The notes under the pieces were generated by a model. It was not told where the DNA came from and made no database searches. It worked only from the letters and a program-made list of their open reading frames with translations. Positions 1 to 8,085 of a stretch of 64,000 nt of DNA are shown piece after piece. Positions within the stretch are counted from its first letter, which is position 1; the number at the start of each line of letters is the position of its first letter. Where the stretch lies: NCBI RefSeq assembly GCF_040529335.1, contig NZ_CP159534.1, forward strand, positions 6,634,001 to 6,698,000. The letters are read 5' to 3'. The position numbers and the translations under genes are program-made. This stretch comes from Streptomyces sp. HUAS MG91. GTDB taxonomy: Bacteria > Actinomycetota > Actinomycetes > Streptomycetales > Streptomycetaceae.

Positions 1-360
1 CGCGAAGAGGAAGCCGAGCAGGCCGCGGGACACGCTGGTCCAGATGTAGCCCAGCAACTCGCCCTTCAGCCAGGCGTTCTGGACCTCGGCCCAGACGTCC
101 GACGGCGCCGGGAGCTTCGTCGGATCGTCGACGATCTTGAAGGAGATCAGTGCCTGCCAGACCACCAGGACCACGACGACCGCGGTCAGCGGCGGCAGGA
201 TCTTCTCGCGGAACGTCCTCGAGAACGGCGGGCGCCCCGAGTGCACCGTCTCCAGTGCGTCCAGGCCGGCCTCCAGCCCGGCGAGGTCGTCCGCGTGTAC
301 GGCGTCCGCCGGTTGTCCGTCCGTCTTGTCGACGACGGCCGTCGGTTCAGTCCTTGCCAT
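1..360 (-). CDS. ssuC: Sulfonate/nitrate-type ABC transporter permease, N-terminal part (SsuC-like)
   Basis: This gene runs off the left edge, so only the first 120 residues are visible. The ATG at 358-360 opens a reading frame that starts MARTEPTAVVDKTDG. A hydrophilic stretch of about 50 residues follows, then the first membrane helix (ILPPLTAVVVVLVVWQALI), a loop containing KLPAPSDVWAEV, and the start of a second hydrophobic segment. The KLPSP-like loop is characteristic of SsuC/TauC/NrtB permeases. The start lies inside the end of the ATPase gene (14-base overlap), so the two are probably translationally coupled. With the ATPase and lipoprotein upstream it forms an importer, most likely for aliphatic sulfonates because it sits at the end of a sulfate-assimilation operon. 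Taurine or another organosulfur substrate is also possible. Confidence 0.85.
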   Translation of the reverse strand, partial: MARTEPTAVVDKTDGQPADAVHADDLAGLEAGLDALETVHSGRPPFSRTFREKILPPLTAVVVVLVVWQALISFKIVDDPTKLPAPSDVWAEVQNAWLKGELLGYIWTSVSRGLLGFLFA

Positions 361-1141
361 GGCGGCGGATCTCCCCCCGGAGTTGTTCGGTGATCTCGAC
401 GGAGAGCTCCGCCACGGCCGTGTCCTCGATCCGGCGCGGCTGCTCGATGTCCACGGTCCACTCGTGGGCGATCCGGCCCGGCCGGGACGACAGCAGTACG
501 ACGCGCTGGGCGAGCCGCACCGCCTCGCGCACGTTGTGGGTGACGAACAGGACGGAGACGTTCGTCTCCTCCCAGATCCGGGTCAGCTCGCCGTGCAGGA
601 CGTCACGGGTGATGGCGTCGAGCGCGGCGAACGGCTCGTCCATCAGCAGCAGTCGAGCGTCCTGGGCCAGCGCGCGGGCCAGCGCCACGCGCTGGCGCAT
701 GCCGCCGGACAGCTCGTGGACGCGCTTGCCGTACGCGTCCTGGAGGCGTACGAGGGTGAGCAGTTCCTCGGCGCGGGTGCGCCGCTCGGACTTCGGCACG
801 CCCCGCAGTTTCAGGGCGAGTTCGATGTTCTTGCCCGCGGTGAGCCACGGGAACAGGGCGTGCTCCTGGAACATCAGGGCGGGCCGCCCGTCCGTCGTGA
901 TGGAGCCGGCCGACGGGGCGTCGAGCCCCGCGACCAGGTTGAGCAGGGTCGACTTGCCGCAGCCCGAGGCCCCCAGGAGGGTGACGAACTCGCCCGGAGC
1001 GACATCGAGGCTGATGTCGTCCAGGACGAGCTGCGACCCGGCCGGTGTGCCGAAGGACTTCGATACGTGCTCGATACGGGCCGCCGTGCCGCCCGTGCCG
1101 ACGGCAGAGCCGGCCGCCGTCTTGGCGAGGGTGGTCGCCAT
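347..1141 (-). CDS. ssuB: ABC transporter ATP-binding protein, sulfonate type (SsuB-like)
   Basis: This is the ATPase that powers the sulfonate importer. All landmarks are visible: Walker A (GASGCGKST), the Q-loop region (PALMFQEHALFPWLTAGKN), the ABC signature (LSGGMRQRVALARAL), Walker B (LLLMDEPFAALD) and the switch histidine (VLFVTHNVREAVRLA). These residues match the SsuB/TauB/NrtD group. I place the start at the ATG at 1139-1141 (264 residues), because an AGGAGG sits eight bases upstream. The GTG at 1148-1150 would overlap that ribosome binding site. The 3' end overlaps the permease start by 14 bases, and the binding-protein gene ends 36 bases upstream. Substrate is inferred from context only. 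Confidence 0.9.
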   Translation of the reverse strand: MATTLAKTAAGSAVGTGGTAARIEHVSKSFGTPAGSQLVLDDISLDVAPGEFVTLLGASGCGKSTLLNLVAGLDAPSAGSITTDGRPALMFQEHALFPWLTAGKNIELALKLRGVPKSERRTRAEELLTLVRLQDAYGKRVHELSGGMRQRVALARALAQDARLLLMDEPFAALDAITRDVLHGELTRIWEETNVSVLFVTHNVREAVRLAQRVVLLSSRPGRIAHEWTVDIEQPRRIEDTAVAELSVEITEQLRGEIRRHGKD

Positions 1142-1177
1142 GGTCGTCACCTCCTGGGAACTCGGTGGGCAGGACGG

Positions 1178-2290
1178 CTACTTGGCGCCGAGACCGGCGT
1201 CGTCGACGGCGGTGGCGCCCTCGGCCTTCAGGATCTTGTTCAGCGGCTCAAGGTCGTAGATGCCCTTGAGGTCGGGCTTCTCCAGGAGACCGGCCTTGAC
1301 CGCGTGCGCCGCCTCGGTGTCGAGGGTCGAGGCCAGCGGGTCGTCCGTGAACTCGATGGACTTCCACGCCGGGTCGAGGACGTTCGCCGGGAGCGCCTTG
1401 CCGGAGTCGGCCTCCAGCTGCTTGTTCGCGGCGGCCTTCGCCTCGTCGGGGTTGGCGTTGATCCACTTGTTTGTCTTCACCGAGCCGCGCAGCACGGCCT
1501 CGACGACGTCCGGGTGGGCCGTGAGGAACTTCTGCGACACGATGATGTTCGTGATCACGAACTTCTTGTCGGGCCACAGGTCGGACTCGTCGAGGAGCAC
1601 CTTGCCGCCCTCGGCGACCAGCTTGGACGCGGTCGGCTCCGGCACCCAGCCGCCGTCGATGGAGCCGGACTTGAAGGCGTCCGGGGTGATCTTGTTGTCC
1701 GTGCGGACGACGGAGACGTCGCCCTTGCCGGAGTTCGCGTCGACCTTCCAGCCCTTCTCGGCGATCCAGTTCAGGAACGCGACGTCCTGGGTGTTGCCGA
1801 GCTGCGGCGTGGCGATCTTCTTGCCCTTGACGTCGTCCAGGGACTTGATCTTCTTCGGGTCGACCACGAGCTTCACGCCGCCCGAGGCGCTGCCGCCGAT
1901 GATGCGCAGGGACTTGCCCTTGGACTTGGTGTAGCCGTTGATCGACGGGGAGGGGCCGATCCAGCCGATGTCGATGGACCCGGCGTTCAGCGCCTCGATC
2001 TCCGAGGGGCCGGCGTTGAAGACCTGGTACGAGGCCTTGGTCCCCTTCAGCTCCTTCTGGAAGAAGCCCTTCTGGTTGCCCACGAGAGCCGTGCCGTGGG
2101 TCAGGTTCCCGAAGTAGCCGATCTTGACGGTGTCGGCGGAGAGCGCCTTGCCCTTCGCGGAGACCTTCTCCTTGGAGGTGTCGTCGGCTTCGGAGCCGTA
2201 GCTGCACGCCGTCGCGGTGAGCGCGAGGAGCGGCAGGGCGGCGACGGCTATCACGGAGCGTCGCGCGAGGGTGGAGCGGCTGGCAGGCAC
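1178..2290 (-). CDS. ssuA: Sulfonate ABC transporter substrate-binding lipoprotein (SsuA-like)
   Basis: This 370-residue extracellular binding protein would capture sulfonates for the SsuBC transporter. The N-terminus has a positively charged start (MPASRSTLARR), a hydrophobic core, and a lipobox LTATAC, with Cys29 as the lipid-anchored residue. The mature part begins with a linker rich in D, S and K. It then shows typical SsuA/NMT1 features: VKIGYFGNLTHGTALVGN near the start and the pattern GSIDIGWIGPSPSINGY. The ATG at 2288-2290 is preceded by GGGAGGTG... in the minus-strand leader (the complement of cacgggaggtgttcc lies just upstream). A 233-base gap separates it from cysN, so an internal promoter is possible. 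Exact ligand is not visible from the sequence. Confidence 0.88.
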   Translation of the reverse strand: MPASRSTLARRSVIAVAALPLLALTATACSYGSEADDTSKEKVSAKGKALSADTVKIGYFGNLTHGTALVGNQKGFFQKELKGTKASYQVFNAGPSEIEALNAGSIDIGWIGPSPSINGYTKSKGKSLRIIGGSASGGVKLVVDPKKIKSLDDVKGKKIATPQLGNTQDVAFLNWIAEKGWKVDANSGKGDVSVVRTDNKITPDAFKSGSIDGGWVPEPTASKLVAEGGKVLLDESDLWPDKKFVITNIIVSQKFLTAHPDVVEAVLRGSVKTNKWINANPDEAKAAANKQLEADSGKALPANVLDPAWKSIEFTDDPLASTLDTEAAHAVKAGLLEKPDLKGIYDLEPLNKILKAEGATAVDDAGLGAK

Positions 2291-2416
2291 GGGAGGTGTT
2301 CCTCTCGTAGGCCCGGCGGGTCACGCCTCAGGGCGTGGCCGGGAGGTCGGCAGGTCTTCGTCTTCGCAGGGAGGTGCTGTGGGGGGTGAGGGCGCGCAAG
2401 CAGTGCGCGTACGTCT

Positions 2417-2518
2417 TCACGCACATCGCGCGACCCCGCCCTGTCCGCTGCCGAGGGAGCCGCTGCCGACGCGGCCGCCCTCCTTGGCGAACGTGCCGTA
2501 GTAGTCGATGGTGATCAT
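2417..2518 (-). CDS. Putative 33-residue ORF between cysN and ssuA
   Basis: An ATG at 2516-2518 lies five bases after the cysN stop and opens a 33-residue frame that begins MITIDYYGTFAKEGGRVG. Almost every third codon position is G or C, as expected of coding DNA in this genome, and the peptide reads plausibly up to a Gly/Ser-rich tail (GSGSLGSGQGG). I see no good ribosome binding site of its own, so translation would depend on reinitiation after cysN. It may be a small protein, a leader for ssuA, or the remnant of a longer gene. I do not recognise a family. A weak hairpin (CACGCC tcag GGCGTG, 2322-2337) lies between it and ssuA. Confidence 0.35.
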   Translation of the reverse strand: MITIDYYGTFAKEGGRVGSGSLGSGQGGVARCA

Positions 2519-2523
2519 GATGA

Positions 2524-3870
2524 TCAGAAGTCCCAACCGTCTTCGTCTTCAACGGACTTGGTGGCCTCGGCGGTCGCGAACGACTCTCCGGCCATGCCGG
2601 CGGCGAGTGTGGTGCCGTCCGCCGGGTCGATCAACAGGAACGAGCCGGTGCGCCGCGAGTCGGCGTAGGTGTCGATGGCGAGCGCCTCGGCGAGCCGCAC
2701 CTTCACCCGGCCGATGTCGTTGGCGACGAGCTGTCCGGGGGAGGGGTGCTGAGAGAGGTCGTCGAGCGTGAGCCGCGACGGGATCTCCTTGACGATGGCC
2801 TTCACCGTGCGGGTGGTGTGCTTGAGCAGCACGCGCTGGCCGACGGTGAGCGGGGTGTCGGCGACGTGGCAGACGGTCGCCTCGACGTCCTGCGAGGTGG
2901 CGGGCGCGTCGTGGCTCGGCACGATCAGGTCGCCGCGCGAGACGTCGATGTCGTCCTCCAGCAGGAGGGTGACCGACTGCGGCGTCCAGGCGACGTCGAC
3001 CGGCGTGCCCAGCAGGTCGATGCCGGCCACCTTCGAGGTGCGCCCCGACGGCAGGACGGTCACGGACTCGCCGACGCGGAAGGTACCGGCGGCGATCTGG
3101 CCCGCGTAGCCCCGGTAGTCGGGGTGCTCGGCGGTCTGCGGCCGGATCACGTACTGCACGGGCAGCCGCGCGTGGCAGCTCGTCAGGTCGTGGCTGACCG
3201 GCACGGTCTCCAGGTGCTCCAGGACCGTCGGGCCGCCGTACCAGTCCATGTTGGCGGACGGCTCCACGACGTTGTCCCCGGCCAGCGCCGAGATCGGGAT
3301 CGCGGTGATCTCCGGGACGCCCAGCTCGCCGGCGTACGCGGTGAACTCCTCGGCGATCCGGGCGAAGACGGACTCCTCGTAGCCGACGAGGTCCATCTTG
3401 TTGACGGCGAGGACGACGTGCGGGACGCGCAGCAGCGCGGCGACGGCGGCGTGCCGGCGGGTCTGCTCGATGACGCCGTTGCGCGCGTCGACCAGGACCA
3501 CGGCCAGGTCGGCGGTGGAGGCGCCGGTGACCATGTTCCGCGTGTACTGCACATGGCCCGGGGTGTCCGCGAGGATGAACCGGCGGCGCGGGGTCGCGAA
3601 GTAGCGGTAGGCGACGTCGATGGTGATGCCCTGCTCGCGCTCGGCGCGCAGTCCGTCGGTGAGCAGCGCGAGGTCCGGCTCGGCGGCGCCGCGCGACCGC
3701 GAGGCGTGCTCGACGGCCTCCAGCTGGTCGACGAGGACCGACTTGGAGTCGTGCAGGAGACGCCCGACCAGCGTGGACTTGCCGTCGTCGACCGAACCGG
3801 CCGTCGCGAACCGCAGCAGGGTGGTGGCCGACAGACCGGCCAGCTCTTCAACAGCGGGGGTGGTGCTCAT
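2524..3870 (-). CDS. cysN: Sulfate adenylyltransferase subunit 1, GTPase (CysN)
   Basis: CysN is the regulatory GTPase of ATP sulfurylase. With CysD it converts sulfate and ATP to adenosine 5'-phosphosulfate (APS) in the cytoplasm. The GTP-binding motifs are intact: G1 GSVDDGKST near residue 25, G3 DTPGH followed by VQYTRNM, and G4 NKMDL. They are followed by EF-Tu-like beta-barrel domains. The length is 448 residues, a normal size for a stand-alone CysN without a fused APS kinase. The ATG at 3868-3870 follows the cysD stop codon by two bases, and the frame stays open far upstream only because of GC-rich shadowing. Translation with cysD is clearly coupled. Confidence 0.95.
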   Translation of the reverse strand: MSTTPAVEELAGLSATTLLRFATAGSVDDGKSTLVGRLLHDSKSVLVDQLEAVEHASRSRGAAEPDLALLTDGLRAEREQGITIDVAYRYFATPRRRFILADTPGHVQYTRNMVTGASTADLAVVLVDARNGVIEQTRRHAAVAALLRVPHVVLAVNKMDLVGYEESVFARIAEEFTAYAGELGVPEITAIPISALAGDNVVEPSANMDWYGGPTVLEHLETVPVSHDLTSCHARLPVQYVIRPQTAEHPDYRGYAGQIAAGTFRVGESVTVLPSGRTSKVAGIDLLGTPVDVAWTPQSVTLLLEDDIDVSRGDLIVPSHDAPATSQDVEATVCHVADTPLTVGQRVLLKHTTRTVKAIVKEIPSRLTLDDLSQHPSPGQLVANDIGRVKVRLAEALAIDTYADSRRTGSFLLIDPADGTTLAAGMAGESFATAEATKSVEDEDGWDF

Positions 3871-3872
3871 GT

Positions 3873-4823
3873 CTAGAAGTACCCTTCGCGCTTGCGGTCT
3901 TCCATCGCGGCCTCGGACATCTTGTCGTCGGCGCGGGTGGCGCCCCGCTCGGTGAGCCGGGAGGCGGCGATCTCGGCGATGACCTTCTCGATGGTCGTGG
4001 CGTCGGAGTCGACGGCGCCGGTGCAGGACATGTCGCCCACGGTCCGGTAGCGGATGAGCCGCGTCTCGACCGTCTCGCTGTCCTTGGGGCCGCCCCAGTC
4101 GCCCGCGGTCAGCCACATGCCGTTGCGGCTGAACACCGGGCGCTCGTGCGCGTAGTAGATCTCGGGGAGCTCGATGTTCTCGCGGGCGATGTACTGCCAC
4201 ACGTCCAGCTCGGTCCAGTTGGACAGCGGGAAGACGCGAACGTGTTCGCCGGGGGCGTGGCGGCCGTTGTAGAGCTGCCACAGCTCGGGGCGCTGGCGGC
4301 GCGGGTCCCACTGGGAGAACTCGTCGCGCAGGGAGAAGACGCGCTCCTTGGCGCGGGCCTTCTCCTCGTCGCGCCGGCCGCCGCCGAACACGGCGTCGAA
4401 GCGCTCGGACTGGATCTTCTCGGTGAGCGGGACCGTCTGGAGCGGGTTGCGGGTGCCGTCGGGGCGTTCCTTGAGCTTGCCCGCGTCGATGTAGTCCTGC
4501 ACGGAGGCGACGTGCAGGCGCAGTCCGTGGCGTTCGACGGCGCGGTCGCGGTAGTCGATGACCTCGGGGAAGTTGTGCCCGGTGTCGACGTGGAGCAGGG
4601 AGAACGGGACCGGCGCGGGGGCGAAGGCCTTAAGCGCCAGGTGCAGCATGACGATGGAGTCCTTGCCGCCGGAGAAGAGGATCACCGGCTTCTCGAACTC
4701 GCCCGCGACCTCGCGGAAGATGTGCACCGCCTCGGACTCCAGCGCGTCCAAGTGACTCAGCGCGTACGGGCTGTCGGTCTCCCCGGATCCTTCGGAGACG
4801 GAAGACGTGGCTGCGGTCGTCAT
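3873..4823 (-). CDS. cysD: Sulfate adenylyltransferase subunit 2 (CysD)
   Basis: CysD is the catalytic subunit of ATP sulfurylase, forming APS with CysN. The protein has 316 residues and contains the PP-loop LFSGGKDSIVML, the family motif LLHVDTGHNFPEVIDYRD, and a C-terminal DRKREGYF that is nearly invariant in CysD proteins. The start ATG at 4821-4823 overlaps the cysC stop in an ATGA arrangement. The two-base gap to cysN downstream makes the CysD/CysN pair stoichiometric. Nothing is missing or unusual. Confidence 0.96.
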   Translation of the reverse strand: MTTAATSSVSEGSGETDSPYALSHLDALESEAVHIFREVAGEFEKPVILFSGGKDSIVMLHLALKAFAPAPVPFSLLHVDTGHNFPEVIDYRDRAVERHGLRLHVASVQDYIDAGKLKERPDGTRNPLQTVPLTEKIQSERFDAVFGGGRRDEEKARAKERVFSLRDEFSQWDPRRQRPELWQLYNGRHAPGEHVRVFPLSNWTELDVWQYIARENIELPEIYYAHERPVFSRNGMWLTAGDWGGPKDSETVETRLIRYRTVGDMSCTGAVDSDATTIEKVIAEIAASRLTERGATRADDKMSEAAMEDRKREGYF

Positions 4824-5386
4824 GCGGCGAGACCCCTCTCGGTGAGCAGCGCGCGCACGGCGGCCGCGGACTCCTGCACGGTCTGGTTCTGCGACTCGAT
4901 GCGCAGGTCGGGCGATTCGGGTGCCTCGTAGGGGTCGTCCACCCCGGTGAGGCCCTTCAGTTCACCGGCGGCCTGCTTGGCGTACAGGCCCTTCACGTCG
5001 CGTACGGAGCACACGTCGACCGGCGTGGCCACGTGCACCTCCAGATAGGCGGTGCCGCCCACCTGATGGCGCTTGCGCACCGCCTCGCGGCTGTCCGCGT
5101 ACGGGGCGATGACCGGGACGAGTGCCAACACGCCGTTACGGGCGAGGAGTTCGGCCAGGTAGCCGATGCGCTGCACATTCGTGTGGCGGTCCTCGCGGCT
5201 GAAGCCGAGGCCCGCCGTGAGGTATTCGCGGATCTCGTCGCCGTCCAGCACCTCGACCTGCCGGCCCTCGGCGCGCAGCGTCTCGGCCAGCTCGTACGCG
5301 ATGGTGGTCTTGCCGGCGCTCGGCAGACCCGTGAGCCAGATCGTGGCTCCGGTCACTTGCTTCTCCAAAATCTGGGGTGCGTTCAT
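4820..5386 (-). CDS. cysC: Adenylyl-sulfate kinase (CysC)
   Basis: CysC phosphorylates APS to 3'-phospho-APS. The 188-residue protein has a P-loop variant (GLPSAGKTT), the conserved LDGDEIR element, the APS-binding run GFSREDRHTNVQRIGYLA, and VIAPYADSREAVRKR near the lid. The ATG at 5384-5386 was chosen because the family normally starts shortly before the P-loop. The much longer open frame upstream overlaps cysH in another frame. Its end overlaps cysD by four bases. Because the neighbouring CysH looks like an APS reductase, PAPS made here may serve sulfotransferases instead of reduction. Confidence 0.94.
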   Translation of the reverse strand: MNAPQILEKQVTGATIWLTGLPSAGKTTIAYELAETLRAEGRQVEVLDGDEIREYLTAGLGFSREDRHTNVQRIGYLAELLARNGVLALVPVIAPYADSREAVRKRHQVGGTAYLEVHVATPVDVCSVRDVKGLYAKQAAGELKGLTGVDDPYEAPESPDLRIESQNQTVQESAAAVRALLTERGLAA

Positions 5387-5391
5387 GGGGG

Positions 5392-6102
5392 TCAGCCGTG
5401 GAGTCCGCACTCGGTCTTCGCCCGCCCGGCCCAGCGCCCGGCGCGCGCGTCCTCGCCCTCCAGGAGGCGGCGGGTGCACGGGGCGCAGCCCACGGACCCG
5501 TAGCCGTCCGTCAGGAGCGGGTTGGTGAGCACTCCGTGCTCCGTGACGTAGGCGTCGACGTCGTCCTGCGTCCAGCGGGCGATCGGCGAGACCTTCACCT
5601 TCCGGCGCTTCTCGTCCCAGCCGACGACCGGCGTGTTCGCGCGGGTGGGGGACTCGTCGCGGCGCAGCCCGGTGGCCCAGGCGGCGTACTCGGTCAGCCC
5701 CTCCTCCAGCGGCTTGACCTTGCGCATCGCGCAGCACAGGTCGGGGTCGCGCTCGTACAGGCGCGGGCCGAACTCGGCGTCCTGCTCGGCGACGGTCCGG
5801 CGGGGCGTCAGGGTGATGACGTTGACGTCCATCACGGCCTCGACGGCGTCCCGGGTGCCGATCGTCTCCTCGAAGTGGTAGCCCGTGTCGAGGAAGACGA
5901 CGTCCACACCGGGCAGGGCGCGCGAGGCGAGGTGGGCGACGACCGCGTCCTCCATGGACGAGGTCACGCAGAACTTCTTCCCGAAGGTGGCGACCGCCCA
6001 CTGGAGGATCTCCAGGGCGGAGGCGTCCTCCAGGTCGCGCCCGGCCTGCTCGGCGAGCGCCTTCAACTCTTCGGTGTCCGACGAGATCTGAGTCTTGGTC
6101 AT
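5392..6102 (-). CDS. cysH: Adenylyl-sulfate reductase, iron-sulfur type (CysH)
   Basis: This 236-residue enzyme reduces activated sulfate to sulfite using thioredoxin. It has the PP-loop-like start of the adenylyl-sulfate fold (FCVTSSMEDAVVAHLA), VFLDTGYHFEET, and the catalytic C-terminal ECGLH. It also has both cysteine pairs of the [4Fe-4S] APS reductases: CC in DLCCAMRKVKPL and CxxC in GCAPCTRR. These pairs are absent from enterobacterial PAPS reductases, so APS is the likely substrate. The ATG at 6100-6102 has GGAGGGG seven bases upstream and overlaps the small zinc-ribbon gene by four bases. The cysC start lies five bases beyond its stop. Confidence 0.94.
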   Translation of the reverse strand: MTKTQISSDTEELKALAEQAGRDLEDASALEILQWAVATFGKKFCVTSSMEDAVVAHLASRALPGVDVVFLDTGYHFEETIGTRDAVEAVMDVNVITLTPRRTVAEQDAEFGPRLYERDPDLCCAMRKVKPLEEGLTEYAAWATGLRRDESPTRANTPVVGWDEKRRKVKVSPIARWTQDDVDAYVTEHGVLTNPLLTDGYGSVGCAPCTRRLLEGEDARAGRWAGRAKTECGLHG

Positions 6103-6278
6103 ATCTGTTCCCCTCCACCGTCGTTGCGCTGAAGTCCCCGGGACAGCAGCCCGAGGAACTTCAACTGGAAGGCTCGGTTGCACGCCGCGCATTCCCAGGC
6201 GCCGTGACCCTCGGGGTTCGGCCGGAGGTCCTCGTCGCCGCAGTAGGGGCAGTAGAAGGGCGCCGCACGCTCGCTCAT
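6099..6278 (-). CDS. Small double-CxxC zinc-ribbon protein of the sulfur operon
   Basis: This gene encodes 59 residues beginning MSERAAPFYCPYCGDEDL. It contains CPYC at residues 10-13 and CAAC at 30-33, spaced as in a zinc ribbon, followed by FQLKFLGLL and a polar tail. Its start overlaps the sir stop by four bases (ATGA, 6275-6278), and its own stop overlaps the cysH start by four bases. It is therefore certainly translated as part of the operon. Small proteins of this kind occur between sir and cysH in other streptomycetes. Their role is unknown to me. A zinc- or iron-sulfur-binding partner of sulfite reductase or APS reductase is a reasonable guess only. Confidence 0.85.
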   Translation of the reverse strand: MSERAAPFYCPYCGDEDLRPNPEGHGAWECAACNRAFQLKFLGLLSRGLQRNDGGGEQI

Positions 6279-7972
6279 GACAGGGCCTCCTCGGACGCGC
6301 GGCCCGCCCAGGTGGCGAAGCGCTCGCCGTTCTCGCGCTCCGCCTGGAAGCGCTTGAGGACCCGCTCGACGTAGTCGGGCAGCTCGGCCGACGTGACCTT
6401 CAGGCCGCGCACCTTGCGGCCGAACCCGGCCTCCAGGCCGAGCGCGCCGCCGAGGTGCACCTGGAAGCCCTCGACCTGCTCGCCGTTCTCGTCGAGCATC
6501 AGCTGGCCCTTGAGACCGATGTCCGCGACCTGGATACGGGCGCAGGCGTTCGGGCAGCCGTTGAGGTTGATGGTGATCGGCTCGTCGAAGTCCGGGATGC
6601 GGCGCTCCAGTTCGTCGATGAGGGAGGCGCCGCGCGCCTTCGTCTCGACGATCGCGAGCTTGCAGAACTCGATGCCGGTGCAGGCCATGGTGCCGCGCCG
6701 GAACGGCGAGGCGTCGACCCTCAGGTCCAGCGCCTCCAGGCCCGCCACCAGGGACGGGACCTGCGCCTCCGCGACGTCGAGCACGATCATCTTCTGCTCG
6801 GCGGTGGTGCGCAGCCGCCCGGAGCCGTGGGCGGCCGCGACCTCGGCGATCTTCGTGAGGGTCGTGCCGTCCACCCGGCCGACGCGGGGCGCGAAGCCGA
6901 CGTAGAAGCGCCCGTCCTTCTGGCGGTGCACCCCGAGGTGGTCGCGCCAGGTGCCGGCGGGCTGCTCGGGCGCGGGCCCGTCGACCAGCTTCCGCTTCAG
7001 GTACTCGTCCTCCAGGATCTGCCGGAACTTCTCGGCGCCCCAGTCGGCGAGCAGGAACTTCAGGCGGGCGCGGGTGCGCAGGCGCCGGTAGCCGTAGTCA
7101 CGGAAGATGCCGATGACACCGCCGTACACGTCCGGGACCTCGTCGAGCGGCACCCACGCGCCGAGCCGCTGGCCCAGCTTGGGGTTGGTGGACAGGCCGC
7201 CGCCCACCCAGAGGTCGAAACCGGGGCCGTGCTCGGGGTGCTCGACCCCGACGAACGCGATGTCGTTGATCTCGTGCGCCACGTCCAGCTGCGGGGAGCC
7301 GGAGATCGCGGACTTGAACTTGCGCGGCAGGTTGGAGAAGTCCGGGTTGCCGATGAAGCGCCGCTGGATCTCCTCGATGGCGGGCGTGCCGTCGATGATC
7401 TCGTCCTCGGCGATCCCGGCGACCGGCGAGCCGAGGATGACGCGGGGCGTGTCGCCGCAGGCCTCGGTCGTCGACAGGCCCACGGCCTCCAGACGGTTCC
7501 AGATCTCCGGCACGTCCTCGATCCGGATCCAGTGGTACTGGATGTTCTGCCGGTCGGTGATGTCGGCGGTGCCGCGCGCGAACTCCTGCGAGATCTCGCC
7601 GACGACCCGCAGCTGCTCGGTGGTCAGCCGCCCGCCGTCGATCCGCACGCGCAGCATGAAGTACTCGTCGTCCAGCTCCTCCGGCTCGAGGACCGCGGTC
7701 TTGCCACCGTCGATCCCGGGCCTGCGCTGGGTGTACAGACCCCACCAGCGCATGCGTCCGCGCAGGTCGTTGGGGTCGATGGAGTCGAATCCGCGCTTGC
7801 TGTAAATCGTCTCAATGCGTGTCCGCACATTGAGACCGTCGTCGTCCTTCTTGAACTGCTCATTGCCGTTGAGCGGCGTGAAATGGCCCGCGGCCCACTG
7901 GCCCTCGCCGCGGTGACGGCTCACCTTGCGGCGGGGCGCGGCCGTGGTGGGCTTTTCAGGGGTGGCAGCCAT
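6275..7972 (-). CDS. sir: Ferredoxin-type nitrite/sulfite reductase (Sir)
   Basis: Sir reduces sulfite to sulfide with siroheme and a [4Fe-4S] cluster, using ferredoxin as electron donor. The protein has 565 residues, the usual length for the actinobacterial enzyme. The cluster ligands are visible as CTGIEFC (C-x5-C) and GCPNAC (C-x3-C) near residues 440-485. The siroheme-contacting stretches ITDRQNIQYHWIRIEDVPEIW and ACGDTPRVILG are also intact. Position at the head of an operon with cysH, cysC, cysD and cysN argues for sulfite, not nitrite. The ATG at 7970-7972 is preceded by AAGGACG. A leader peptide gene ends 113 bases upstream, so control at the RNA level is likely. Confidence 0.95.
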   Translation of the reverse strand: MAATPEKPTTAAPRRKVSRHRGEGQWAAGHFTPLNGNEQFKKDDDGLNVRTRIETIYSKRGFDSIDPNDLRGRMRWWGLYTQRRPGIDGGKTAVLEPEELDDEYFMLRVRIDGGRLTTEQLRVVGEISQEFARGTADITDRQNIQYHWIRIEDVPEIWNRLEAVGLSTTEACGDTPRVILGSPVAGIAEDEIIDGTPAIEEIQRRFIGNPDFSNLPRKFKSAISGSPQLDVAHEINDIAFVGVEHPEHGPGFDLWVGGGLSTNPKLGQRLGAWVPLDEVPDVYGGVIGIFRDYGYRRLRTRARLKFLLADWGAEKFRQILEDEYLKRKLVDGPAPEQPAGTWRDHLGVHRQKDGRFYVGFAPRVGRVDGTTLTKIAEVAAAHGSGRLRTTAEQKMIVLDVAEAQVPSLVAGLEALDLRVDASPFRRGTMACTGIEFCKLAIVETKARGASLIDELERRIPDFDEPITINLNGCPNACARIQVADIGLKGQLMLDENGEQVEGFQVHLGGALGLEAGFGRKVRGLKVTSAELPDYVERVLKRFQAERENGERFATWAGRASEEALS

Positions 7973-8085
7973 GGATAACGTCCTTCAGGCAGGGCTTTGG
8001 GCGGCTCTGACCCGCACACTTCGCGCAAGGGCGCGGCGGTGCGCAGGGAGATCGGGTGAAGCGGAAGTCGGCGGTGCTGGTTCTC

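Noticed and set aside
3871-4311. N-terminal extension of CysN
   Set aside because: The extended part overlaps cysD in another frame and reads as low-complexity Arg/Ala/Pro sequence. The start at 3870 fits the family and follows the cysD stop.
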